DNA of 64,000 nt from Laguncularia racemosa (GCA_037954665.1 JBBMOL010000244.1:1-64000); one strand, 5' to 3'; positions 1 to 10,760 are shown, numbered from the stretch's first letter. A program made the numbers and translations. Notes: a model not told the origin generated them from the letters alone.

Positions 1-518
1 AATGAACTCACTATAACGATAAGGGCGAAAAAGGCAAAAGTTCATGAAAAGAAGCGGGCAAAAACCCGTCAAAATAAATGCTTGATTAAATCAAAAGAAC
101 AATGAATGTAAACATTCATTGAATTAAACAAGACTTATAATAAAAAGGGAGAAAATCTATGGAAAGAGTTGATACTATATGCTTTTACTTTATGTAGCAA
201 GAATTATATACTTGATAATATCCAATGAAGTTTAATTGGGTGTTTTTCCTTAGTGGATTAAGTATTTACTTTTGGAATAAAAATTCTTTTGCTAAACATG
301 AGGATTAAAGTTTGTTTTGTTTAGATTAACTATTAAATTTTGTCCATGGTAATTTGATCACATGAAACCAGTTTGGTTGAAGTAGTAGACATTAAAATTA
401 CAAGTCATGAATTACAAATGAATAGATGCTTGGAATGATGAAAATAAAAGTTCATATAATCTATGACGGATTTCTCAATTGATTTGATTCAATTGCTTGA
501 GGACAAGCAAGAGTTTAA

Positions 519-531
519 GTGTGGGGGAATT
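519..531 (+). other. Polypurine tract of P1
   Basis: The sequence GTGTGGGGGAATT stands immediately before the LTR start TGATAGAGCC. It is the usual primer site for plus-strand DNA synthesis in LTR elements, and its reverse complement lies at the same place in P3 (37,975-37,987). Confidence 0.8.
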
Positions 532-719
532 TGATAGAGCCATTTTATACTCAATCTTTATAGTATGAAGTGTGTTAATTTATTATAGATTTTATAGAAA
601 TCATAAGGAAATGGCACTTAATTCTATTATGGTGATAAATCAGGTTAAATGGAGTCAAGGGTGCTAATTCAAGTAAATTAGAAAAGTCATCTACAACTTG
701 GATCAAATACAAGGATTTA

Positions 720-1140
720 CACCGCCAGAGGAAAGTACATGGGCGTGTAGTTGAAGTACACGGCCGTGTACTTAGTTTTGAAGCCATAGGAAACTACACG
801 GTTGAAGTACACGACCGTGTATCTGTCTAGAAGGAGGCATGGTTTGAGATACAACCATGGTTAAAACCGTGCTACACACTGCATGAGAATGAGAGAGACA
901 TGTCTTGTAACACGGCCGTGGTGGAAGACGTGGTGGCAGCTGTGGTGGAAACCGTGGTGGAAGCTTGATGAAGCCATGCTATATACTAAATAAGGAAGAG
1001 AAATTGTGGATCTTCGACCAGAAGATGACACGGCTTGACATCTAGCCGTGGTGGAAGACGTAGCACACATTGGACACAGAAGATGATATGTGAATTATAC
1101 ACAGAGGAAGGCACGGCTTGACCCATGGCCGTGTTGTAGG
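720..1140 (+). repeat. CpG-rich palindromic motif array in LTR U3
   Basis: About twenty copies of a CCGTG/CACGG core are spread over 420 bp, including the perfect palindrome ACACGGCCGTGT and variants such as ACACGACCGTGT. Adjoining words (GAAGTACACGG, CCGTGGTGGAAG) recur. The block ends about 100 bp upstream of the TATA-like box, so it lies in U3 where promoter elements are expected. It is CpG-rich against a CpG-poor background. Confidence 0.8.
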
Positions 1141-1241
1141 GCGTGCCAGGCGGATGATTATTTTCTTCTCGAGATTTACTTGAAAAAGGAAAGATATTTT
1201 CGTATCTTGCTAGCAAAAGGTCACCTGCCATTCCTTTAACA

Positions 1242-1250
1242 ATATAAATA
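1242..1250 (+). promoter_or_regulatory. TATA box of P-family LTR
   Basis: ATATAAATA lies in a conserved context (AACAATATAAATAGAAC) in all four P-family LTRs: here, near 8483-8492, and inverted near 37,268 and 42,553. It probably marks the U3/R promoter. No transcription data are available. Confidence 0.6.
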
Positions 1251-2176
1251 GAACTAACCCTAGAGGGTTATGATTATCTTGGATTATCTTGGAGACAAGA
1301 AGGAAGGAAGGAAGCAGAGCAAGGAAATCGGGAACAGAGACTTATCATGTTTTTACTTTTAATTTTCGTTTTGATGATGAACATGTGTAGCTGAGCAGAT
1401 TTTCTAGCCAAAGGGTCATAGAAGTTTGATTCTCCACGAATTGTGAGATCTAATTGATTTGTCTTTAATCTATTCTTTATTTTTGGATATTCATATATCT
1501 TCTAAACGTTTTTTCATTATTATCTTTGTTGATTGGTAAGAATTAGAGCTCTTCTACTCAATTAGCAAGTTAATATATTATCAACTAGCACGTCAAATCC
1601 GTAATTGTTTGATAGTTCTAGTCTCGGTGACACAATAACATGTTTGATTATAAAATAGATGATCAAATTCATGTTATGGGGATGTATGATCTTGTTTAAA
1701 TAGGTTATCTTATAATCTACTGGCATGAATTGGTGGTCTCTCTTGTTTTTAATGCTATTGATAGATTAAATCCTAAGAGCTTGTTTTAGAGTTGTCTAAT
1801 CGATAAGAGAAATAGTCAAAGAGCTTGTTTTGATTATCGAGGAAGTAAGGAGAGATAGGTTGTTAGAGCTTGTTAATAACCATAACCAGTTTATCTAGAA
1901 ATAAGAATAGAAAACATTTGCATCGATGATCAATTCCTAGAATTAAACTATCTTGATTCCTTTGGCTAGGCTTTTATCAATATTCGATTTTATTATCTTG
2001 TTTCAATATTATTTTGATTCACAAACAAAACCCCCCATTTTTCTTTTCCTCTTTATTCTCTTTGAATAGAAATATATTTAACCAATCCTTGTGGATACGA
2101 CCGTACTCACTACTATACGCAAATCATATCATTGTCTAGGAGTAGGTTTTATTTTTGTTGTATTCGACACCCATCA

Positions 2177-2318
2177 CATCATTTGATCTTTGGTTTTCCA
2201 TCAAATTTCTAAAGGTGTTCACGTGAATTGTCACCTAATTGGACCGGTTTGTAATTGAGTTGTAATTTGTTTTCTTTGAGTCATTTGATTGTGCTTGGAC
2301 TTGAATTTGAGTACATCA
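2177..2318 (+). repeat. Remnant of the 5' LTR of A
   Basis: This stretch is collinear with 6160-6301 and ends ACATCA just before the primer site. Everything upstream of 2177 was separated from it when P1 inserted into this LTR. Confidence 0.88.
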
Positions 2319-2323
2319 TCTTT

Positions 2324-2335
2324 TGGTATCAGAGC
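2324..2335 (+). other. Primer-binding site of A (initiator tRNA-Met)
   Basis: TGGTATCAGAGC is the standard plant LTR-retrotransposon primer site, complementary to the 3' end of initiator tRNA-Met. It starts five bases after the LTR end and is undamaged. Confidence 0.92.
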
Positions 2336-3420
2336 ACAAGTTAAGAGAAGGGATTAAGTGTTAGTTGAATTCTTGATCATCATGCTCAATTAGGGTTCTT
2401 CAATTGTGAACCGAAATTGTATTGTGAATTGAGTTGTGAAATTGTTTTGATTGAGAATTGAATTTGCTGCTTGTTGAAGTCGAATTGAAGGGTTTGTTGT
2501 AGCTTCTTGTGGTTGGTCATTTCCGTGGAAGGGAAGGAGAGTAGAAGTGTGTTATTCATTCACAATTTTCGAACTTAAATTTTCCCATTCATTCCATGAT
2601 TAGCTTGTTGTTTGAAGAAGCTTGTGGAGTGTGTTGTGTGAATCCTTTGTGCAATTCGGAATTGGAGGAGAGTATTTTTCCAGATTTGCATTGTGTGGAT
2701 AGTAGGGAATCTATTTGAATTCAAGCACATCAATTAAGTTGAGGAGTTAATGATTTTTTGTTTGAATTTGAAAATCATTTCTTACCAATTGTGGAAGGGT
2801 TGCAATTAGTGAAGTGGTTAAATTTCAAATTTAAATTGCTGCCTATTTGTGTTAAGTTGCGGTTGGAACTTGTGGAAAGTGGAGTATATCTTGTTATTAT
2901 TGCAGTGGAAGTGGAGTGTATTCGTTGTTGTTGCTGTTTGTTGTTATTGCCATGGAAGGGGAGTACAACTTTGTGTTGTTGCCATGGGAGTTGTTTGTGA
3001 AATGAGTATCTTGTGGAAGTTAAAAAAAAAATTTGTTGCATCGTGATTTTGAAAGGAGTGGGAAATATTATTGTTGTGGTGATTGATTTGTTAAGCACCG
3101 TTTATAGAAAGGGTGTGTGTGTGGCATTGCATTTGTGTGCTAAGTAAATAGTGTGTGTGTAGTGTTATGTGTGTTGATTAAAAAGGGGATTGCAAGTGTT
3201 GCATGTGGTGGTGAATTATACAAGTGCTGCACCATGATGTGTTAATGTGTTGTGGAGAAGAGTGCTACACGTAGATTGTAATAGCATATTTGTGAAGTTA
3301 AGTTGAGTTGTTTGTTTTCCTTTTGTAGTGGCTATTGTGTGGGTTAAAGGAAGTGTAGTTGTGAGGTGTGCTCCCTCACTTCAAATTGTCTTTGAGGTTT
3401 AATATACTGAGTCTACAACT
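2336..3420 (+). other. Untranslated leader of A
   Basis: This stretch of about 1.1 kb between primer site and gag ATG has no convincing ORF. It is rich in TTG/GTG runs (TTGTTGTTGCTG-like near 2930-2990, GTGTGTGTG near 3113-3170), and small ORFs on both strands are by-products of these. Packaging signals would be expected here, but none can be identified by eye. Confidence 0.6.
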
Positions 3421-5187
3421 ATGTCGAATGATAGCGTGAATGGGAGAATTGGCAATGAAGCCAATAGTCAGGTTGGTGGAGGTCAGGGTCATAATGTTGC
3501 AAGTAGGAGGACTTTGGAAGAACAGCTCCAGGATCTTACTACCATAGTTTCTACTCTGGTAACTAGGATTAATAGAATGACATTACCACAACCAACAGTG
3601 GTAAACCAACAGGCACCACCTCGGGTAGCTCCAAAGAATCCTCATCGAGACAGAATGGTGGGTGATGGAAATCTGAATAGAAGGATGGGTGAGGAGCATC
3701 TTCCATACCAGGAAGAAAGGGATGACAATTTTGGGGCAAACCTATATCAGAATAGGGATTTCAGGCCACCTCGGGGCTTGGAATATGTGAAACTGCAGAT
3801 GTCTTCTTATGATGGCAAGGGATCAGCTGATGACTATTTGGATTGGGAGGACAAGGTTGAGGGTCTCTTTGAATATTATGAGATCGATGATAATACCAGG
3901 GTCCGATTGGCTGCTATAAAGTTTATAGGGTACACTGCATTATGGTGGAAGAATCTAATTATCAGTAGGCGTAGGGATGGAGAGGTTGAGATTCAAACCT
4001 AGAAGGACATGAAGAGGGTATTGAGAAAAAGGTTTATTCCTTAGCACTACAAACAGGAACTGTTTATGCGACTACAGACCTTGAGGCAGGGAGGCAAGAC
4101 AGTAGATGATTATGTGCAGGAGTTTGAAACCCTTATGATTAGGTGTGGTTCCGTTGAACCTCCAGAACAAACCATAGCATGCTTCGTCTCAGGTTTGAAA
4201 TATGAAATAGCGTGTGTTGTTGAGCTGCAGCGCTATAGTACACTTGATGAGGCTATTTAGTTGGCCTTGAAAGTAGAGAGACAAAGGAGGTCCAACTTGT
4301 TTAGGGCTCCGAGCAGTAGGCCCAATACTATTACTAGACCCATATCAGTTGACGGTCGATCAGGGGGAGCAAAAGCGGTAGGTGAGGCAGTGAAGGCAGT
4401 GGACAAAACTAGCCTAAATATTATTAGAGAAAATTTACCTACTGGGAAGGGTAAAGAGGTAATGACTCCAGATGTGAGGCAGATTGTTCCCGAATCTACT
4501 AGTGGGAAGGTGCGCCAGATCAAGTGCTTTAAATGCATGGGATTTGGGCATATGGTAGCATAGTGTCCAAATAAGAGGGTAATGACTGTTATGGAGGGCA
4601 CTGGAGAGAATGTTGAGGATGACCATGAACAGATTGAACCTACAGATTTACCAACGACACTGCAAGAATATTATGATGACCAGACTGTAGAGACACATGA
4701 GGAGCGTATGGGTGAACAATATCTACCCATTAATGTGTTACGCAGGGCTCTAATTATATCTCCTGATATTAGAGACATTCAAGGCGAGAACATATTTCAC
4801 ATCTCTTACAGAATCAGAGGTAACCTTTGTGTACTCGTCATTGATAGTGGTAGTTGCACGAATGTTATATCTGCTGCACTGGTAGACAAATTACATCTGT
4901 CTACTATTTCACATCCTAGCCCTTATAACTTGCATTGGCTAGGTAATCGAGGTAGTATGTATGTTACACTTAGGGCTAAGGTTCATGTGAGTGTTGGGCA
5001 AAAATATCATGATGAGATCTTGTATGATGTAGTCCCTATGCATGCATTCCATTTGCTATTGGGTCGGCCTTGGTTGTTTGATCGACGGGTGTTACATGAT
5101 GGGCTTAGAAACACTTACATGTTCAGCATGGGCGAATCTCGCATAATTCTATCGCTAATGACTCCATTTGAGGTACATGGGTTTTAG
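3421..5187 (+). pseudogene. gag-protease polyprotein of A, one frame with four TAG stops
   Basis: From the ATG at 3421 to the TAG ending at 5187 the frame stays open for 589 codons, broken only by four in-frame TAG triplets at 4000, 4042, 4258 and 4561, with no frameshift. The gag core is near residues 115-290 (motifs PPRGLEYVKLQ, DDYLDWEDKVEGLFE, ALWWKNL, FVSGLKYEI). A CCHC zinc knuckle (CFKCMGFGHM) lies near residue 370, its third and fourth ligands split by the last stop. The retroviral aspartic protease has the active triad VIDSGS near residue 475 and the flap-side motif LLGRPWLF near residue 550. Gag would form the particle and protease would process it. The family normally continues into RT, missing here. 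Comparison with B shows three stops sit at Trp or Gln codons; the one at 4042 replaces Lys or Gln. Confidence 0.88.
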
Positions 5188-5312
5188 GAACAGATCAGAA
5201 CTCCATCCACAACATTTGATAGTTGGAAGAGTAGGATAACAAAGACATTAGGTTTTAGTTCTAAAACTGATCCTCTAGATTTGAGGGAAAATATTTCAAA
5301 AGCTCGAGGAGA
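5188..5312 (+). pseudogene. C-terminal end of pol fused after protease in A (deletion scar)
   Basis: Just after the protease stop comes a short segment that, read in the same frame, contains DLRENISKARGDDG. It corresponds to the last residues of the CRM-type integrase in B (DFRANLL then ARGDDG). About 2.7 kb encoding RT, RNase H and most of integrase is missing between them. The purine-rich end (CTCGAGGAGA, 5303-5312) is conserved with B and probably serves as the polypurine tract. Confidence 0.6.
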
Positions 5313-6301
5313 TGATGGGAAAATTTTCGGCAACATCGACACTTTCAGAACTCGATTTGGATGATGGTCCAAATCACTCATATTTTACGTCATTTCTTTT
5401 CATCTAATAAATATTTCAGAAATAATCTTACAGGTACAATTGTAATTCTCCATGGGATGCCAATATGTCCTACACTAGCTGATGGACACGGGACATTTTC
5501 AGATGTACAATTAAAGACCCGCTGCGATTGTTTCCATTCCGAGGCATTGGTTCATGAAGACTTATGATATTTTGTACTTTGTAATTGTTTTATGAACTAT
5601 TTTATGTTGTATTTTCTTTTGGGACACTTTCATTTTATTGTAATTTTCATTTAGGACTAGCCATCTTAAAAGTGGCAAACTTGTAATTTTGACCATTTTC
5701 TAACCCTAGGAGTAGCAAGTATAAATACTTGCTTATAGTAGGGTTTGAGGAGGCCATTTTTGCAGATTAAACACAAGCACTTAACATGTGGGAATTAGGG
5801 TTCATCCTAGTTCTAATTCTTTTATCAATTTAAACCTAAGAATTAAAATTGTGGCGAGTGCAACAAGGGGAAATTGTGAGTCATATCGATTTCTTTCTTT
5901 GTTGTTTTTCATTTCATCTCTAGTGAGTCATATCTAGGATTGATTTGGAGTTTCTTGGACAATTTCTGAACAATTATCTTGTTTAAGATTGGTTGTTCTT
6001 TTAGTACTTGAAATCAATATCATTTTATTATTGGCGTGCATTGGAATTGAAGGGGAAGTTGATATCACGGTTTTGATCCATCCATTTTGGTTTAATTCTC
6101 GTGGAATTCAATTATTCTTGTTATTATATGGTGAAGATTACATATATAGATTGCAATTGCATCATTTGATCTTTGGTTTTCCATCAAATTTCTAAAGGTG
6201 TTCACGTGAATTGTCACCTAATTGGACTGGTTTGTAATTGAGTTGTGATTTGTTTTCTTTGAGTCATTTGATTGTGCTTGGACTTAGATTTGAGCACATC
6301 A
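5313..6301 (+). repeat. 3' LTR of A
   Basis: The end is fixed at CACATCA (6301) by its match to the remnant 5' LTR. The start is less sure: TGATGGGAAAA at 5313, just after the conserved purine tract, is preferred, giving 989 bp. TGATATTTTG at 5565 is an alternative. A TATA-type box lies at 5716-5731. Small ORFs inside are not coding. Confidence 0.75.
5716..5731 (+). promoter_or_regulatory. TATA-type promoter motif in LTR of A
   Basis: CAAGTATAAATACTTG combines a TATA box with seven-base inverted arms. The identical 16-mer occurs in the otherwise very different LTR of B at 12,852-12,867, which argues it is functional. Confidence 0.6.
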
Positions 6302-7702
6302 GAAGCCAACAGTCAGGTTGGAGGAGGTTAGGGACATCGTGTTACAGGTGGAAGAACTTTAGAAGAACAATTGTAGGATCTTACCATTATTGTTACTATG
6401 CTGGCAACACGAGTTGATCAAATGACATTGCCACAACCACCAGTGGCAAATCCACAAGCACCCCCGCCTCAGGTAGACCCTCATAATGTACGTTAGGAAG
6501 GAGTAGTAGGAAGAAATAGGGGTAGAAGAATGGGAGGAGATTATCATGCTTTTCGAGAGGAAATGGGTGATAACTTTGAGAATGAACCTTATCCTAACCG
6601 TGAGTTCAGGCCGCCTCGAGGTCTGGAATATGTAAAGATGCAAATGCCTTCATTTGTTGGAAGGGGTTCTACAGAGGATTATCTAGACTAGGAAGATAAG
6701 GTAGTGGGCATATTTGAGTGTTATGAAATTAATGATCACACTTGGGTTTGTCTTATAGTAGTAGAGTTTACAAGTTACGCCACCTTATGGTGGAAGAACC
6801 TTGTAGCTAGTAGACGAAGGGATGGTGGTGCTGAGATACATACTTGGCAAGAAATGAAACGGGTTATGAGGAGGAGGTTTATACCAAAGCACTATAGATA
6901 GGAATTATTCATGTGTCTCTAGACATTGAGGCAGGGAGGCAAAACTATTGATGAATATGTATAAGAGTTTGAGACATTAATGATCAGATGTGGGTTAGTC
7001 GAACCTCCTAAACAGACCTTAGCACAATTTGTGTCAGGGTTAAAATATGAAATTGTATGCGGAGCTCTAGAGGTATGACACCCTTGATGAAGCCACCTAG
7101 TTAACTCTGAAAGTGGAGAGGCAAAGGTGATCTAATTCATATCGAGCAGCGAGCAACAGGTATGGAAGCTCTACAAAACTGTATGGTTCTAAGGGCAAAC
7201 AGGTTGATAAAGGGGGATACAGTAGAAATATGGAAAGAATCCAGTAGTGCTAGACAGTAGAGGGGAGAAAGAATTAGCAGGGAAAGGAAAAATAGTTGTA
7301 GGGAATGATAACAAATAGGTTATAGCTGGGACATCAGGAGGACAAAACTGCCAGCTTAAATGCTTTAAATGCTTGGGTTTTGGACATATGGCTACTTATT
7401 GTCTAAACAGAAGGGTTATGACTACTATGGAGGTTGAGAGCGAAGAAGATGAGGAAGACATACATGTGACCATAGATTTGTTAGTTGTATTAGACGAGTA
7501 TTATGGTGATGTAGATGCCGAAGTACATGAGGATAAGGGGAACGATAAGTATTTGTCCATTAATGTGCTACGTAGAGTGATGATTACCTTTCCTACTAAT
7601 GAGGATATGTAAAGGGAAAATTTGTTTCACATCTCCTATAGGTCTAAGGTAATCTGTGTGCTCTTATTATTGATGGAGGTAATTATACTAATGTTGTGGT
7701 TG
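6302..7702 (+). pseudogene. gag and first part of protease of B
   Basis: The sequence aligns with gag of A from about residue 13. The first 660 bases stay in one frame with stops TAG at 6329, 6374, 6494, 6689, 6899, 6920 and TAA at 6962. In A the corresponding codons are CAG, except TGG at 6689, which shows how the stops arose. A frameshift follows near 7070. Recognisable parts are the core (RPPRGLEYVKMQ, LWWKNLVASRRRDGG), the zinc knuckle CFKCLGFGHMATYC near 7355-7400, and the start of protease up to the catalytic region (DGGNYTNVV), where P2 interrupts it. Confidence 0.85.
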
Positions 7703-7707
7703 CTTCA
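7703..7707. other. Target-site duplication CTTCA, left copy
   Basis: CTTCA precedes the LTR start at 7708 and is repeated at 9433-9437 directly after its end. This shows that P2 is a genuine solo LTR. Confidence 0.92.
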
Positions 7708-7909
7708 TGATAGAGCCATTTTATACTTAATCTTTATAGTATGAAGTGTGTTAATTTATTATAGATTTTATAGAAATCATAAGGAAATGGTACTTAATTC
7801 TATTATGGTGATAAATTAGGTTAAATGGAGTCAAGGGTGCTAATTCAAGTAAATTAGAGAAGTCATCTACAACTTGGATCAAAGACAAGGATTTACATCG
7901 CCGGAGGAA

Positions 7910-8380
7910 AGTACATGGGCGTGTAGTTGAAGTACACGGCCGTGTACTTAGTTTTGAAGCCACAGGAAACTACACGGTTGCAGTACACGATCGTGTATCT
8001 GTCTTGAAGAATCCACGGGAAAATACACGGTTGAAGTACATGACCGTGTATCTGTCTAGAAGGAGGTACGTTTTGAAGCACGGCCATGGTGCAAACCGTG
8101 CTATACACTGCACAAGAAGGTGGAAATGTGGACTTCCAACAGAGAGAGACACGGCTCGTGATCTGGCCTTGGTGGAAACCGTGCTTGAAGCCGTGGTCGA
8201 AGCCGTGGTGGAAGTTGAAATGGAAGACGTGCCAAGGATGAGAAATTGTGGAACATCAACCAGAGGATGACACAGCTTGAGATCTGACCGTGGTATAAGC
8301 CGTGGCACACACTGATCACGGATGAAGACTTGTAGATTACCCACAGAGGAAGGCACGACTTGACCCACGACCGTGTGGTA
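7910..8380 (+). repeat. CpG-rich palindromic motif array in P2
   Basis: Same array type as in P1: repeated CACGG/CCGTG cores, with ACACGGCCGTGT at about 7934. A tandem duplication of 53 bp (starts 7971 and 8024; TACACGGTTG...CGTGTATCTGTCT) is found only in this copy. Confidence 0.8.
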
Positions 8381-9269
8381 GGGCGTGCCAGGCGGACGAT
8401 TATTCACTTCTTGAGATTTACATAAAAAAGGAAAGATATTTTCGTATCTTGCTAGCTAAAGATCCTCTGCCATCCCTTTAACAATATAAATAGAACTAAC
8501 CCTAGAGGGTTGAAGAAATCTTGGATCATCTTAGAGACAGGAAGGAAAGAAGGAGGCAGAGCAGGCAGCCGGGAACAGAGGCTTGTTATGTTTTTATTTT
8601 TAATTTTCGTTTTGATTATGAACATGCGTAGCTAAGTATTTTTTCTAGTCAAAGGGTCATAGAAGTTTGATTCTCCACGAATTGTGAGATCTAATTGATT
8701 TGTATTTAATCTATTCTTTGTTTTTGGATATTCATATATCTTCTGAACGTCTTGTTATTATTATCTTTGTTGATTGGTATGAATTAGAGCTCTTCTACTC
8801 AATTAGCAAGTTAATATATTGTCATCTAGCACGTCAAATCCGTAATTGTTTGATAGTTCTAGTCTCAGTGACATGATAACATGTTTGATTATAAAATAGA
8901 TGATCGAATTCATGTTATGGAGATGTATGCTCTTGTTTAAATAGGTTATCTTATAATCTACTGGCATGAATTGGTAGTCTCTCTAGTTTTTAATGCTATT
9001 GATAGATTAAATCCTAATAGCTTGTCTAGGGTTGTCTAATCGATAAAAGAAATAATCAAAGAGCTTGTTTTGGTTATCGAAGAAGTACGGGGAGATAGGT
9101 TGTTAGAGCTTGTTAATAACCATAACCAGTTTATCTAGAAACAAGGATAGAAGACATTTGCATCGATGATCAATTCTTAGAATTAAACTATCTTGATTCC
9201 TTTGGCTAGGCTTTTATCAATATTCGATTTTATTATCTTATTTCAATATTATTTTGATTCACAAACAAA

Positions 9270-9291
9270 CCCCCCCCCCCCCCCCCCCCCC
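9270..9291. repeat. Poly-C tract (22 C)
   Basis: A homopolymer of 22 C in the LTR tail. The orthologous site in the other P-family LTRs has about six C (for example near 2031), so it expanded in this copy or is an assembly or sequencing artefact. Confidence 0.85.
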
Positions 9292-9432
9292 ATTTTTCTT
9301 TTCCTCTTTATTCGCTTTGAATAGAAATATATTTAACCAATCCTTGTGGATACGACCCTACTCACTACTATATGCAAATCATATCATTGTCTAGGAGTAG
9401 GTTTTTATTTTTGTTGGATTCGACACCCATCA

Positions 9433-9437
9433 CTTCA
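9433..9437. other. Target-site duplication CTTCA, right copy
   Basis: Matches 7703-7707. The sequence after it continues the protease of B. Confidence 0.92.
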
Positions 9438-9975
9438 TTAGTGACTAAATTGAAACTAGTCATAACCCCGCATCCTAAGCCCTATAAATTGCATTGGCTA
9501 AGTGAACAGGGTAGTCTACATGTCACTTAGAGGGCTAAGGTTCCTTTCAACATAGGAGATAAATACCATGATGAGATTATTTGTGACATTCTTCCTATGT
9601 ATGCATCCTACATATTACTTGGTAAGCCTTGGATGTATGATAGGAGAGTATTACATGATGGCTTTAGGAATACTTACGTGTTCCAAAAAGAAGGTAAGTG
9701 TATAGTGTTGAACCCCATGTCACCTTCTGAAGCACAAAAGGCATAGAGGCAAATAAATAAGGTTGGGAAGAAGAAGATGTTATTAGTAGGGCAGTATGAA
9801 CTGGAGGAGGCCATAGTAGATGAGAGGCCAGTGTATCTATTGTAGATGAGATATGCATTAGAGGTGGATAGGCGTAAGCAGTTACCCCCTATAGTAACTC
9901 AGGTATTGGATGAGTATAAAGATCTATTTATAAATGAATTACCTAAGGGATTACCACCTCTGAGAGGCATTAAAC
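9438..9975 (+). pseudogene. Remainder of protease and linker to RT of B
   Basis: Read through its stops, this contains the protease C-terminal half seen also in A: YKLHWLSEQGS near 9482, then an ILLGKPW-like segment near 9612, followed by the linker leading into RT (acidic stretch, then ELPKGLPPLRGI near 9938). It joins the protease segment left of P2 without other loss. Stops are again mainly TAG. Confidence 0.7.
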
Positions 9976-10760
9976 ATGCAAATGATTTTTCAACCTAGAT
10001 TAGTTTTACCAAATCGACCTACATATTGCGTGAATCCTGAGGAGGCTAAAGAATTGAAGTGTCAGGTGGATGAATTGGTAGAACGGAGTTTTGTGAGGGA
10101 GAGTATCAGTCCTTATGTTGTTTTTGCCCTTCTTGTTCCTAAGAAGGATGGCACATAGAGGATATGCATTGATAGCAGAGCCATCAAATACAGGTATCAC
10201 ATTCCTAAACTTGATGATATGTTAGATGAGCTACATGGTGCACAGGTATTCTCCAAGGTGGATCTTAAAAGTGGGTATTACCAAATTCAAATGAGGGAAG
10301 GAGATGAGTGGAAGACCACTTTTAAAACACACCATGGCTTATACAAGTGGATGGTCATGCCATTTGGTCTGACTAATGCCCCTAGTACTTTTATGAGGCT
10401 GATGAATCATGTAATGAAGGAATTTCTAAGCAAATTTGTTGTTGTTTATATTGATGACATTTTGATTTATAGTAAAAACCTAGAAAATCATGTGGAACAT
10501 TTATAAGCCGTGTTTTCAGTACTGAGGGAGCAACAACTGTATGAAAATCTCAAGAAGTGTTCTCTCTATCAAACTGAGGTAACATATTTTGGATTTATTA
10601 TAATTGGTTCTAGTGTTAGGGTAGATGAAGAAAAAATGAAGGCTATTAGAGATTGACCAACACCAAAATCAAGAACTAAGATAAGGAGTTTTCATGGATT
10701 AGCTTCATTTTATAGACGTTTTGTCAATAATTTTAGTAGCCTTGTCAGTTCGTTAACTGA
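9976..10760 (+). pseudogene. Reverse transcriptase domain of B
   Basis: The order of RT motifs is clear: a NRPTYCVNPEEAKELKCQV-type finger start, VPKKDGT (W lost to TAG) and RICID, KVDLKSGYYQIQM near 10,257, MPFGLTNAPSTFMRLM near 10,358, and the catalytic YIDDILIYS near 10,447, followed by the thumb (FHGLASFYRRFVNNFS near 10,690). The reading frame holds from 9976 to beyond 11,000 and is interrupted by TAG at 10,156, TAA at 10,504, TGA near 10,654 and TAA near 10,804. RT copies element RNA into DNA in the particle. Confidence 0.9.

Larger units (their letters stand above)
1..2176 (+). mobile_element. P1: 3' part of a P-family Ty3/gypsy element (left end outside window)
   Basis: Bases 1-531 match, in reverse complement, the 3' internal end of the complete element P3 (about 37,975-38,510), and 532-2176 match its LTR. 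The window therefore enters this element shortly before its 3' LTR. No coding sequence of P1 is inside the window. The element sits inside the 5' LTR of element A: bases 2177-2318 directly after P1 equal bases 6160-6301 of A's 3' LTR. The five bases after P1, CATCA, are the expected right copy of a target duplication whose left copy is outside the window. Assignment to the P family is sure; the Athila-like lineage call comes from P3. Confidence 0.9.
532..2176 (+). repeat. 3' LTR of P1 (P-family LTR, 1645 bp)
   Basis: The repeat begins TGATAGAGCC and ends CACCCATCA, the TG...CA ends of an LTR. The same sequence occurs at 7708-9432 (solo), and inverted at 36,341-37,974 and 41,627-43,272. It has three parts: a CpG-rich palindrome-motif array at about 720-1140, a TATA-like box near 1242-1250, and a long untranslated tail. 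ORF-like stretches on both strands inside it come from the palindromic array and are not genes. Confidence 0.92.
2177..6301 (+). mobile_element. A: CRM-like chromovirus derivative with gag-pro only
   Basis: In order: 142 bp of 5' LTR, an initiator-tRNA-Met primer site, a leader of about 1.1 kb, one gag-protease reading frame (3421-5187), about 125 bp matching the extreme C-terminal end of pol, and a 3' LTR ending at 6301. RT, RNase H and integrase are absent. Right after protease the sequence jumps to a segment containing KARGDDG, which matches the integrase C-terminus of element B (QARGDDG-like, near 12,510). The remnant 5' LTR differs from the matching end of the 3' LTR at 5 of 142 positions by eye. 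A sits in B's gag, whose sequence resumes at 6302. Lineage is inferred from gag and the C-terminal motif. Confidence 0.82.
7708..9432 (+). mobile_element. P2: solo LTR of the P family
   Basis: A single P-family LTR (TGATAGAGCC...CACCCATCA) is flanked by the perfect 5-bp duplication CTTCA. No internal region is present, so the element was reduced by LTR-LTR recombination. At 1725 bp it is longer than the other copies because of one extra 53-bp unit of the palindrome array (units starting 7971 and 8024) and a run of 22 C where the others have about six. The TATA-like box is near 8483-8492. It splits the protease catalytic region of B. Confidence 0.93.

Noticed and set aside
575..1231. Overlapping ORFs on the minus strand within the P1 LTR (also near 7751-8407, 37,286-37,788 and 42,572-43,086, on both strands)
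   Set aside because: They recur in every LTR copy on both strands and follow the palindromic CpG-rich array, which lacks stops by composition. No domain is visible, and they lie in U3.
2758..3098. ORFs in the leader of A (both strands)
   Set aside because: They overlap each other antisense, consist of Cys/Val- or Lys/Gln-rich low-complexity sequence from TTG/GTG runs, and precede the true gag start.
3421..5187. Suppressed amber codons (programmed TAG readthrough) in gag-protease of A
   Set aside because: Four TAG in one frame, at positions where B or the family has Gln or Trp, and other TAG at different sites in B, indicate mutation. Readthrough normally uses one conserved stop between gag and pol.
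6302..6320. Element B as a tandem partner sharing the LTR of A (LTR-internal-LTR-internal array)
   Set aside because: The 3' LTR of B differs strongly from the LTR of A, and B resumes in the middle of gag without primer site or leader. Insertion of A into gag of B explains this better.
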